This document shows positions 1-7,546 of a stretch of 64,000 bases of DNA, in pieces (position 1 is the stretch's first letter; every line of letters begins with the position of its first letter). Under the pieces are notes generated by a model. That model had not been told where the DNA came from. It ran no database searches and saw nothing but the letters and a program-made list of their open reading frames with translations. The position numbers were made by a program, and so were the translations under genes. Source of the stretch: Taishania sp037189645 (lineage in GTDB: Bacteria; Bacteroidota; Bacteroidia; Flavobacteriales_D; Crocinitomicaceae). The stretch covers positions 174,381-238,380 of the forward strand of contig JBBCIY010000003.1 of assembly GCA_037189645.1 (NCBI GenBank), given 5' to 3'.

Positions 1-1
1 A

Positions 2-454
2 GGAATCCGGGCAGTGATCAAATGGCCGAATGACGTTTTGACCGGAAACGGGAAAATCGCCGGTATTCTGATTGAAAATGCTTTGTCCGAAGGATTTGTC
101 AGGCACTCGGTGATCGGGATCGGTCTGAATGTCAATCAATCCGAATTCCCTGATGTAAAAGCTACAAGTGTGCGACTGGAAACGGGGTTGGCCTCGAATA
201 TCAGTGAGATCGCATTTACGTTGGTTAATGAGCTGAACAGCAGGTTCTCCCGGTTGATTCAAAACGATCTGGCCGCCCTTAAGCAAGAATACCTTCAGAA
301 ACTCTGGGGAATGAACCAGGAAGTCAGCTTTTTGAGGAATGACCTGAAGGAAAAGGGGATCATCCGTGGAACGGACGATTTGGGGAAGCTGGAAGTTGAA
401 ACGATCAACGGGACCGAATACTTCGATCTGAAAGAAGTAAAATTTATATTATAA
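2..454 (+). CDS. birA: Biotin--[acetyl-CoA-carboxylase] ligase, C-terminal part (truncated by window edge)
   Basis: This is the 3' part of a biotin protein ligase, which activates biotin as biotinyl-AMP and transfers it to the lysine of biotin-dependent carboxylases. The frame is open from base 2, so the N-terminus lies outside the window. The KWPND signature of the catalytic domain is followed by KIAGILIE and GIGLNVNQ, which form the biotinyl-AMP binding core, and then by a small C-terminal domain. In-frame GTG or ATG codons inside are not the true start, because KWPND is internal in the family. No N-terminal DNA-binding domain can be assessed. It is followed by about 80 bp of AT-rich DNA and a separate gene. 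Confidence 0.93.
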   Translation, partial: GIRAVIKWPNDVLTGNGKIAGILIENALSEGFVRHSVIGIGLNVNQSEFPDVKATSVRLETGLASNISEIAFTLVNELNSRFSRLIQNDLAALKQEYLQKLWGMNQEVSFLRNDLKEKGIIRGTDDLGKLEVETINGTEYFDLKEVKFIL

Positions 455-497
455 AAACAGGCTTTCACAGCAGATGTTAACCGTAAAAATGTATTTT

Positions 498-534
498 TGC
501 TAAATTGATATATTTATGCTAATTTAATATATTT
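498..534 (+). repeat. Tandem 18-bp direct repeat in promoter
   Basis: Two copies of an 18-bp AT-rich sequence (498-515 and 517-534) match at 16 of 18 positions with a 19-bp period. They fill the promoter of the InsA-like gene and overlap its -7 box. They could bind a regulator or be a duplicated promoter. This is read directly from the sequence; the function is inferred. Confidence 0.6.
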
Positions 535-536
535 GC
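505..536 (+). promoter_or_regulatory. Bacteroidota-type promoter of the InsA-like gene
   Basis: TTG at 505-507 is followed after 20 nt by TATATTTGC (528-536), which fits the -33 TTTG / -7 TAnnTTTG consensus. The ATG at 539 begins 3 nt after the TTTG. Transcription would therefore start at or inside the first codon, suggesting a leaderless mRNA. Confidence 0.55.
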
Positions 537-538
537 GT

Positions 539-961
539 ATGGAAGTAGCCAGAAAATGCCCTAAATGCGGATCTTTTTCCATCATAAAAAGTGGCGTCAT
601 CAACGAGAAGCAGCGCTATAAATGCAAAGAATGCGCCTATTATTTTACCGTAGATAAGATGGGGAAAGAAATCGACAGCTACTTTGTGGTAAAGGCGCTT
701 CAATTATACCTAGAGGGCGTGAGCTTCCGGGAATCCGAGCGTATTCTGGGGATCAGCCATGTCACGATCTCCAACTGGGTGAAAAGGTACAACATCCGGA
801 GACCTGTAAACGCCACCTATCATCCTACCTATAAGATCCTGTCGGAGTCCGAGCTGCATGACTATTTCTCAAACCGGGAGCACATCAAGGGAAAAGGAAT
901 GATCATTACGGAAGTGGGAGATAAATTCATGCTCATCAAGTGGGACCGCTTCAAAGATTGA
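539..961 (+). CDS. IS1 InsA-like zinc-ribbon/helix-turn-helix protein
   Basis: A 140-residue protein with an N-terminal zinc ribbon (C7-x2-C10 and C29-x2-C32) and a helix-turn-helix around residues 62-84 (RILGISHVTISNWVKRYN). This is the architecture of IS1 InsA and the N-terminal part of IS1/IS1595 transposases. The C-terminal third shows no DDE catalytic domain, and no terminal inverted repeats or second reading frame were seen next to it. It therefore looks like a stand-alone, possibly domesticated DNA-binding protein. A TTG six bases upstream is in frame, but ATG 539 is preferred because it follows the -7 box directly. The DNA target and role are unknown. Confidence 0.7.
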   Translation: MEVARKCPKCGSFSIIKSGVINEKQRYKCKECAYYFTVDKMGKEIDSYFVVKALQLYLEGVSFRESERILGISHVTISNWVKRYNIRRPVNATYHPTYKILSESELHDYFSNREHIKGKGMIITEVGDKFMLIKWDRFKD

Positions 962-1073
962 GCGTGCGGCAGGGATTTGTGATTTATCAGCTATACCGTT
1001 AACCAAAAAAATACAAACTATTTTTTAGTTTGATGACTTTTTCTTCACTTAGCCGAAAGCAAAACGGACTACA

Positions 1074-2393
1074 ATGAAGACAAGCAATTCCATTTTATCT
1101 TTTTTATTCAGTACAATCGTCATCATTGGTGTAAAAGCACAAGGTTATTCCGAGTATGAATCAGGCCTGAAGGTAAACATCAATGAATCCGGATCGCGTT
1201 ATTTCAGGCTGCTGACCTGGCACCAGATCTGGCTGAAGTATAACGAAAACAATACCGGAAGTACCCTGGCCGGGAAACCTGAAAGCACCGCGCTGGATCT
1301 TAGCATCCGGAGCTCCCGGGTGATGATGTATGCACAGCTGAGCGATCGCTTTCTGGTGCTGACACACTTTGGAATGAACAACCAGTCGACCTACAGCGGA
1401 GGCGCTCCCGGTATGGGAGGTAAAAAGCCGCAGCTCTTCATGCATGATGCTTATGCGGAATACAAAATCTGGAAAAACTACCTGGCAATAGGTGCGGGAC
1501 TTCACTTTTGGAACGGTATCTCAAGATTATCCAACTCCAGTACCGTTAATTTTTTAGCAATTGACGCACCTATTTTAAACTGGCCGAATGTGGATGCAAA
1601 CGATCAGTTTGCAAGATACATCGGGATCTATGCAAAGGGAAAGATCAACCGGTTCGATTACCGTTTTTCCGTGAACGATGCCTTTCAGGCAAATGCCGCC
1701 CAGGCGATCTACACCGATGTGGCCGAATACAGCCCGTATGCGAAGTGGAACACGGCCGGGTACGTTTTTTACCAGTTCTTTGATGAGGAAAGCAATTTTC
1801 TGCCATTCATGACGGGAACCTACCTGGGGTCTAAAAAAATACTGAATGTCGGGGCAGGGTTCCAGCACCAGAAAAATGCCATGTGGTCCCGGAATATGGC
1901 CGGAGACACGGTTTTTCATCAGCAGCTGTTGCTCGGTTTTGACGTGGCGCTGGACATGCCGCTGAGCAGTAAATACAAAGATGCCTTGACTTTCTATGGT
2001 GTGTACTATAATTATGATATGGGAAAAAACTATGTACGCAACCTCGGAATTTTAAATCCTTCTGACGGTGGAGGCGGGCTCCGGGGAAACGCTGTGCCTT
2101 TGATCGGTACGGGTTCCATTGTCTATGGTCAGCTGGGATACCTGGTTCCTGAGTTTTCCTCAAAAGTACGCCTGCAGCCTTATATGGCTTATTCCCACGC
2201 CCGTTTCAAAGGAGTAAGGGATGCCGGGAATAACATTGTCCCGGTGAATATTTTGGATGCGGGAATGAATATATACGTGGCGGGACATCATGCGAAGTGG
2301 ACGGTTAATTACCGCTTGAGGCCTGATTTTACAGATGTGAATCACCTCAGAAACAGGAATGAAGTCACATTGCAGCTAATGGTCTATTTATAA
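1074..2393 (+). CDS. Outer-membrane beta-barrel protein (probable porin)
   Basis: A secreted protein of 439 residues with an N-terminal signal peptide (hydrophobic core, cleavage after VKAQ). The rest is rich in alternating aromatic/polar beta strands and ends in an aromatic-hydrophobic strand (QLMVYL), as expected for an outer-membrane barrel. No plug domain or TonB box is evident, so a passive porin is more likely than a TonB receptor. It lies 29 bp upstream of an MHS-type MFS carrier and a small membrane protein, with a terminator after the third gene. The three probably form a unit in which the barrel admits the carrier's substrate. A short-chain carboxylate substrate is inferred only from the nearby acsA genes. 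Confidence 0.7.
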   Translation: MKTSNSILSFLFSTIVIIGVKAQGYSEYESGLKVNINESGSRYFRLLTWHQIWLKYNENNTGSTLAGKPESTALDLSIRSSRVMMYAQLSDRFLVLTHFGMNNQSTYSGGAPGMGGKKPQLFMHDAYAEYKIWKNYLAIGAGLHFWNGISRLSNSSTVNFLAIDAPILNWPNVDANDQFARYIGIYAKGKINRFDYRFSVNDAFQANAAQAIYTDVAEYSPYAKWNTAGYVFYQFFDEESNFLPFMTGTYLGSKKILNVGAGFQHQKNAMWSRNMAGDTVFHQQLLLGFDVALDMPLSSKYKDALTFYGVYYNYDMGKNYVRNLGILNPSDGGGGLRGNAVPLIGTGSIVYGQLGYLVPEFSSKVRLQPYMAYSHARFKGVRDAGNNIVPVNILDAGMNIYVAGHHAKWTVNYRLRPDFTDVNHLRNRNEVTLQLMVYL

Positions 2394-2422
2394 ATAAAAA
2401 CAAACTCAAAAACTATTATTTT

Positions 2423-3937
2423 ATGAGCACAGAAAACAAAAACAGTGTTGTAAAAGTAATCGGAGCCTCATCACTTGGGACACTCATTGAATGGTACGAT
2501 TTTTACATCTTCGGAAGCCTGGCAACGATTATTGGCTCCAAACTATTTCCCTCCGATGCAGGTGCTTCTGCATTGATCAACACACTGGCGATCTTTGCAG
2601 CGGGGTTTATTGTCCGGCCGTTCGGAGCATTGGTCTTCGGCCGTCTGGGTGACCTGATCGGGCGTAAATACACGTTCCTGCTGACGTTGGTGCTGATGGG
2701 CGGATCGACGTTCCTGATCGGATTGATTCCTTCGTATGAAACCATCGGTTATGCCGCGCCGGTACTGGTACTGATTCTGCGCCTGGTGCAGGGATTGGCG
2801 CTCGGAGGAGAATACGGCGGGGCGGCAACTTACGTGGCAGAGCACGCGCCAAAGGGCAGGCGGGGATTTTTTACCAGCTGGATCCAGACAACAGCAACAC
2901 TGGGACTGTTCTTGTCGCTCGGAGTGATCGTTCTGACAAAGAACATGCTGGGCAATGATGCCTTTTCCGACTGGGGATGGCGTGTACCGTTCCTGCTTTC
3001 CATCTTCCTGGTGGTGGTTTCCATCTACATCCGTATGAAAATGCATGAATCTCCGCAATTCGCGAAGCTGAAATCAGAAGGGAAAGTTTCTAAAAACCCG
3101 TTGAAAGAAAGCTTCAGCAGGAAAGAGAATTTCAGGATGGTGCTGCTTGCGCTTTTCGGAGCTGCAATGGGGCAGGGGGTGATCTGGTACACGGGGCAGT
3201 TCTACGCGCAGTCATTCATTGAAAATACGTGCATGGTCGATTTCAATGACTCGCGTTACATTCTGTTATGGTCGATTGCCTTTGCAACACCTTTCTTTGT
3301 TGTATTCGGAGCCTTAAGCGACCGGGTAGGAAGGAAATGGATCATGCTGCTGGGAATGTTGCTGGGGGTGATTTTTTACCGGCCTATTTACCAGAACTTT
3401 TTGGACAGCACGGATTATGCGAAATTTGAACAGACAGAACTGAAATCAGCGGAGCAACCGGTAGTAGTGAAAACACTCGCAGCGAATAATACAGACATGA
3501 CCATTACGACTACTACCGTTAAAACGCTCAATAGCGGAGCGACTTACAAAGAAATAAAGACACAGACAGTCTTCGCTGATTCTTCTGTTGAACCAGTGGA
3601 AAAGGTGGTGTTGAAGGATAAAAAGCTGGATACATCGACATTCTGGAAATTTGTCGGGCTGGTCTTCTTCCAGGTATTGCTGGTGACAATGGTTTACGGG
3701 CCGATCGCAGCATTTCTTGTCGAGTTGTTCCCGACAAAGATCCGCTATACTTCCATGTCATTGCCTTATCACATCGGGAACGGAGTGTTCGGAGGGCTGG
3801 TGCCGTTCATCGCAACGCTCATTATCAGCTATCCTGGTTCAACTCCGTTGTCAGGATTGTGGTACCCGATCGGAATTGCGGCAGTATCTTTCATTATCGG
3901 GACGATTTACCTGAGTAACAATACACATAAACGATAA
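2423..3937 (+). CDS. MFS transporter, metabolite:H+ symporter (MHS) type, with large loop insertion
   Basis: An inner-membrane carrier of 504 residues with 12 predicted helices. The first helix carries the MHS signature EWYDFYIFG, and the helix 2-3 loop reads GRLGDLIGRK. A second copy of that loop motif, SDRVGRKW, lies near residue 300. MHS carriers import carboxylates, proline or osmolytes with protons and are usually about 430-450 residues. Here an extra polar stretch of roughly 80 residues (about 325-405), rich in threonine and lysine, sits between helices 9 and 10. The gene follows a porin and precedes a DUF6814-like membrane protein. The substrate is not determined; proximity to acetyl-CoA synthetase suggests a short-chain carboxylate. 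Confidence 0.85.
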   Translation: MSTENKNSVVKVIGASSLGTLIEWYDFYIFGSLATIIGSKLFPSDAGASALINTLAIFAAGFIVRPFGALVFGRLGDLIGRKYTFLLTLVLMGGSTFLIGLIPSYETIGYAAPVLVLILRLVQGLALGGEYGGAATYVAEHAPKGRRGFFTSWIQTTATLGLFLSLGVIVLTKNMLGNDAFSDWGWRVPFLLSIFLVVVSIYIRMKMHESPQFAKLKSEGKVSKNPLKESFSRKENFRMVLLALFGAAMGQGVIWYTGQFYAQSFIENTCMVDFNDSRYILLWSIAFATPFFVVFGALSDRVGRKWIMLLGMLLGVIFYRPIYQNFLDSTDYAKFEQTELKSAEQPVVVKTLAANNTDMTITTTTVKTLNSGATYKEIKTQTVFADSSVEPVEKVVLKDKKLDTSTFWKFVGLVFFQVLLVTMVYGPIAAFLVELFPTKIRYTSMSLPYHIGNGVFGGLVPFIATLIISYPGSTPLSGLWYPIGIAAVSFIIGTIYLSNNTHKR

Positions 3938-3956
3938 CTTTAAAAACAAGATAGTT

Positions 3957-4208
3957 ATGAAAGCATTAAGAAGAATTATGGGAATTGTCTGGATCCTGCT
4001 GGCTCCCACATCACTGGTACTGATGGTGATGCAGATGATTGAAAAGATAGGACTGGCGGCATCCGGTATCGACCGGCTGAATACATCGCTTCAATGGGGC
4101 ATCATCCTGTTCATCTTTATTCCGGTCGCCATCGGGTTGCTGATCTTCGGTATTTACTCCGTTCGGGGCGAATACGATGATACAGAATCGTTCGAAGACA
4201 ACAATTAA
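3957..4208 (+). CDS. Small membrane protein, DUF6814-like
   Basis: An 83-residue protein with two hydrophobic segments (about 8-28 and 48-70) and an acidic C-terminus. It resembles the DUF6814 proteins found beside MHS-type carriers in Bacteroidota (family call from memory, not searched). It starts 19 bp after the carrier stop and is followed by a strong terminator, so it is the last gene of the porin-carrier unit. A plausible role is an accessory subunit of the carrier, but nothing in the sequence proves this. Confidence 0.7.
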   Translation: MKALRRIMGIVWILLAPTSLVLMVMQMIEKIGLAASGIDRLNTSLQWGIILFIFIPVAIGLLIFGIYSVRGEYDDTESFEDNN

Positions 4209-4227
4209 TAAAATTTGTACATTTGGT

Positions 4228-4258
4228 AAACCTGCGGTTATTTTTACCGCAGGTTTTT
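4228..4258 (+). terminator. Rho-independent terminator after porin/MFS/DUF6814 unit
   Basis: An 11-bp perfect stem (AAACCTGCGGT at 4228-4238 with its complement at 4246-4256) encloses a 7-nt loop and runs into a T stretch. It separates the transport unit from the sensor-kinase/acsA unit. Confidence 0.85.
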
Positions 4259-4270
4259 ACGTGAAATAAG

Positions 4271-4462
4271 ATGAATAAAAAAAAGCAGCAGTCATTTTAT
4301 GTGTTTATCGGTTTCCTGGCATTGATCCTGGTCAACTATCCTGTTGTTTATCACATGCAGCAGGTCAGGACAGGTAAGATTCCGTTCATACTCGGCTACC
4401 TGCTTGTCATTGCCTTGCTGGTGAGCCTGGCGGGATTCATTCTTGAAAAAAGAAACAAGTAA
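4271..4462 (+). CDS. Small two-helix membrane protein upstream of SSS-histidine kinase
   Basis: A 63-residue protein with two hydrophobic helices (about 9-28 and 38-57) and basic ends. Its stop codon abuts the ATG of the next gene (TAAATG), so the two are almost certainly translated together. Small two-helix proteins commonly precede sodium:solute symporter genes and are thought to act as accessory subunits. By position this could be the small partner of the SSS domain in the downstream hybrid kinase. I could not assign it to a named family. Confidence 0.65.
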   Translation: MNKKKQQSFYVFIGFLALILVNYPVVYHMQQVRTGKIPFILGYLLVIALLVSLAGFILEKRNK

Positions 4463-7153
4463 ATGGTTGGAGGGTTTATCATTGTTTCATTGATCCTGTA
4501 CCTGGCGCTTCTTTTCTGGATCGCCTATAAAATTGACCTGTCCAAAAAATGGAGAAAACGGGTGTCGGGCAGCCCGGTCATCTATGCACTGACGCTTGCT
4601 GTTTACTGTTCCGCCTGGACCTTTTTCGGAAGCGTGGGTGCGGCCTCGACTTACAGCATTGAATTCTTGACGATCTACCTGGGGCCGGTTGTTGCCATGC
4701 CTCTTTTGTGGATCGTTTACCGGAAGATAATCCGCATTTCGAAGGCACAGGGAATCTCCTCCATTCCCGATTTCATTTCCACCCGTTACAATAAAAACAG
4801 CACGTTGAACAAGCTGGTAACGATCCTGCTGGCGATTGGGATCATTCCCTACATCGCATTACAGATCACGGGTATCGAACGAGGACTGGAAACCTGCATT
4901 TCATGGGGAGATAAGTCTCCTTCCGATCTGACTTTATTCGGTTTTTTCGATATGGCTTTGCTGGTGACTGTAGGATTGGGATTGTTTCTCATTGCGTTTT
5001 CCACACGCCAGTTGCAGGATAATTCCCGGAACACAGGACTGATCGGGGCCATCGCCTTCGAGTCGGTTGTGAAGCTGGTCGTATTTATTGTCTTCGGTAT
5101 CTATGTGTGCTATTATATCTTCAGCAGTCAGTCGGAAATATACCAGCTGATCCCGGAAGAGGGGCTGAAGCTGAATACGACCAATAACTATTCCCAATGG
5201 TTCGGGATGATCGTGTTATCCGGCCTGGCGTTCTTATTCCTTCCCCGCCAGTTTGAAGTAGGTGTTTTTTCGGTGAGCAACGAAAATCAGCTGAAGAAAG
5301 CAGCCTGGATGTTTCCGCTCTATCTGGTGCTCATCAACCTGTTTGTTATCCCGATCGCTGTTGCCGGGAATCATTTCTTTTCCGGTTCGGGCATGGATGA
5401 AGATACATACATGCTGGCACTGCCACTGCACCATGAGCACACCTGGATGGCGCTGCTGGTATTACTGGGAGGATTTTCAGCCGCGAGCGGGATGATCATT
5501 GTTGCAACGCATGCGATCAGTAAGATGTTTGCCAACTCGATCCTGATCCCTTCCTTTATCGACAGGCCGTTCATCCTGCGCAGGTTCAGGGGCCGGCACC
5601 ATAAAATCCCGGTATTCTTCCGGCGGATCAGTATTTTTATCGTGCTGCTGATGGCTTACTTTTATTACAAGCTGGTGGCAATCGAATATTCACTGATCTC
5701 CATCGGGCTGGTTTCTTTCATTGCCGTTTCTCAATTTGCCCCGGCGATCCTGGGAGGGATCTTCTGGAAGCATGGAAACGGGAAGGGAGCATTTGCGGGA
5801 ATCATCGGCGGGTACATTATCTGGTTCCTCTTCCTGGTCATCCCGACACTCTTTGGCGGAGGAATCGGTGAGCACATCGGATTTGATGCCGCGACAATTG
5901 AGAACAACCACGGAGCGATCATAACAACTGTCTTCTTCTGGTCTATGTTTGTCAATGTAACGTTGTATATTTTCATATCCCTGGTTACAAAGCAGAGCGT
6001 CCTGGAACGAAACCAGGCGGAGATATTCGTAGAGATCTACAGGTATTCAGAATCCGTCGAATCGTCTGTTGTATGGAAAGGAAAAGCGTTTTTCCCGGAT
6101 GTGCAGTCTTTGCTGGCCCGTTTCCTGGGACAGCAGCGGGCAAATTACGAATTGCTGGCATTCACTGAAAAGAATAACATCAAGCTGGATGAGGATGGAG
6201 AGCTCGATCTGAGGGTCGTAAGCCATGTCGAAAAGCTGCTGAGTAATATGATCGGATCTTCTTCTGCACGGATACTGGTATCTTCTGTTGCAAAGGAAGA
6301 TAAGATTTCCATGGAAGATGTGGTGGACATCCTGGAGGAATCCCAGAAACTGATGGAACTCAACAAAGAACTGAACCAGACTTCGCGGGAACTCAAACGG
6401 CTTTCGGAAGCATTGAAATCAACCAACCAGAAACTCAAGAAGAACGATTTACTGAAAGATGAGTTTTTATATACCGTCACGCACGAGCTGCGTACTCCTT
6501 TGACGAGCATCAAAGCGCTGAGCGAATTGCTGGCAGACGATGACGGCATGCCGGACGAGACCCGGAAAGAATTCCTGGAGACCATTCTGAAAGAAACCAA
6601 CCGGATGACACGGCTGATCTCCCAGGTGCTTGACCTGGAAAATTTCGAATCAGGAAAGCACCAGCTGCGCATTTCCCATTCCGACATCAATGAATTGATC
6701 GTATACTGCACCAATACGATGGACGAAATTTTTAAGAAGAAGAACATCAACCTGAGCATCTCCCTGGACGATACGCTTCCGGTGATTGAGCTGGACTACG
6801 ACCGGATCACGCAGGTCGTCATTAACCTGCTCACCAACGCATCTGTTCACAGCGATTCCCTGAAAGGAAAAATACTGGTGGAGACCAGGAGGCACAACAA
6901 TTTGGTGGTTGTAGAAATTTCGGACAACGGGCAGGGAGTAGCGGAAGGAATGGAGCAGGCGATCTTTGAAAAGTTCTTCCAGGCGGATGGCAGAAGGCTG
7001 AAAAAAAGCAAAGGAAGCGGGCTTGGACTGGCAATTTCAAAAAAGATCATTCAGCTGCACGAAGGGAAAATATGGGTGGAAAAGAGTGAATTAAACGGTG
7101 CAAAGTTTATATTTACATTACCGTTTCAACAAAACAATTTTATAGTGGCATGA
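4463..7153 (+). CDS. Hybrid SSS-family transporter / sensor histidine kinase (CrbS/CbrA-like)
   Basis: An 896-residue membrane protein. Residues 1 to about 490 form a sodium:solute symporter-like domain with about 13 helices. After a linker come a short coiled coil (about 630-665), the phosphoacceptor box HELRTP (His674), an N box (NLLTNAS, about 788) and G boxes (DNGQG and GSGLGLAI) of a HATPase. This layout matches CbrA and CrbS; CrbS-CrbR is known to control acetyl-CoA synthetase in gammaproteobacteria. Here the kinase is followed by a receiver gene (ATGA overlap) and acsA, so acetate or a related carboxylate is the likely cue. Whether the SSS part still transports is unknown. Confidence 0.9.
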   Translation: MVGGFIIVSLILYLALLFWIAYKIDLSKKWRKRVSGSPVIYALTLAVYCSAWTFFGSVGAASTYSIEFLTIYLGPVVAMPLLWIVYRKIIRISKAQGISSIPDFISTRYNKNSTLNKLVTILLAIGIIPYIALQITGIERGLETCISWGDKSPSDLTLFGFFDMALLVTVGLGLFLIAFSTRQLQDNSRNTGLIGAIAFESVVKLVVFIVFGIYVCYYIFSSQSEIYQLIPEEGLKLNTTNNYSQWFGMIVLSGLAFLFLPRQFEVGVFSVSNENQLKKAAWMFPLYLVLINLFVIPIAVAGNHFFSGSGMDEDTYMLALPLHHEHTWMALLVLLGGFSAASGMIIVATHAISKMFANSILIPSFIDRPFILRRFRGRHHKIPVFFRRISIFIVLLMAYFYYKLVAIEYSLISIGLVSFIAVSQFAPAILGGIFWKHGNGKGAFAGIIGGYIIWFLFLVIPTLFGGGIGEHIGFDAATIENNHGAIITTVFFWSMFVNVTLYIFISLVTKQSVLERNQAEIFVEIYRYSESVESSVVWKGKAFFPDVQSLLARFLGQQRANYELLAFTEKNNIKLDEDGELDLRVVSHVEKLLSNMIGSSSARILVSSVAKEDKISMEDVVDILEESQKLMELNKELNQTSRELKRLSEALKSTNQKLKKNDLLKDEFLYTVTHELRTPLTSIKALSELLADDDGMPDETRKEFLETILKETNRMTRLISQVLDLENFESGKHQLRISHSDINELIVYCTNTMDEIFKKKNINLSISLDDTLPVIELDYDRITQVVINLLTNASVHSDSLKGKILVETRRHNNLVVVEISDNGQGVAEGMEQAIFEKFFQADGRRLKKSKGSGLGLAISKKIIQLHEGKIWVEKSELNGAKFIFTLPFQQNNFIVA

Positions 7154-7518
7154 GTGAGAAAAAGATATTGATAGTGGATGATGAGCCGAGCATTGTGCTT
7201 TCATTGGATTACCTGATGCGCAAGAACGGGTTCCGGCCATTTATCGCGAGGGATGGAGAAGAAGCGCTGGCCATTGCAGGGAAAGAGCTTCCCGCCCTGG
7301 TTATCCTGGATGTGATGATGCCGGGTATGGATGGCTACGAAGTGTGTGAAAAATTAAAGTCAGATCCATTGACCAGTTCAATAAAAATTATATTTTTATC
7401 TGCTAAATCGGGCAAAGAAGCGATTGAAAAAGGAATGAGTGTCGGTGCGGATAAGTACCTCACAAAGCCATTCAATACCAGGCAAATCATGCAGGAAGTT
7501 GTAAATCTGTTGCAATAA
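7150..7518 (+). CDS. Single-domain response regulator (receiver only)
   Basis: A 122-residue CheY-like receiver. Visible residues are the acidic pair in LIVDDEP (10-11), phospho-acceptor Asp54 in LVILDVMMPG, Ser in IFLSAKSG and Lys in YLTKPF. The start codon overlaps the stop of the SSS-kinase gene, making it the obvious phosphorylation partner. There is no DNA-binding or enzymatic output domain, unlike CrbR, which carries a LuxR-type HTH. The signal must pass to another protein, or the receiver acts as a phosphate sink or an allosteric partner. Confidence 0.93.
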   Translation: MSEKKILIVDDEPSIVLSLDYLMRKNGFRPFIARDGEEALAIAGKELPALVILDVMMPGMDGYEVCEKLKSDPLTSSIKIIFLSAKSGKEAIEKGMSVGADKYLTKPFNTRQIMQEVVNLLQ

Positions 7519-7546
7519 ATTAGTAATAACTCAAAAACGAAGAAAA

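Noticed and set aside
14..40. GTG at 14 as start of the birA fragment
   Set aside because: The frame is open to base 2 and the encoded KWPND motif is internal in the family, so this is a truncated gene.
4218..4225. TACATTTG as a promoter for the small protein/kinase unit
   Set aside because: It lies immediately before the terminator hairpin with no -33 element at proper distance; too weak to list.
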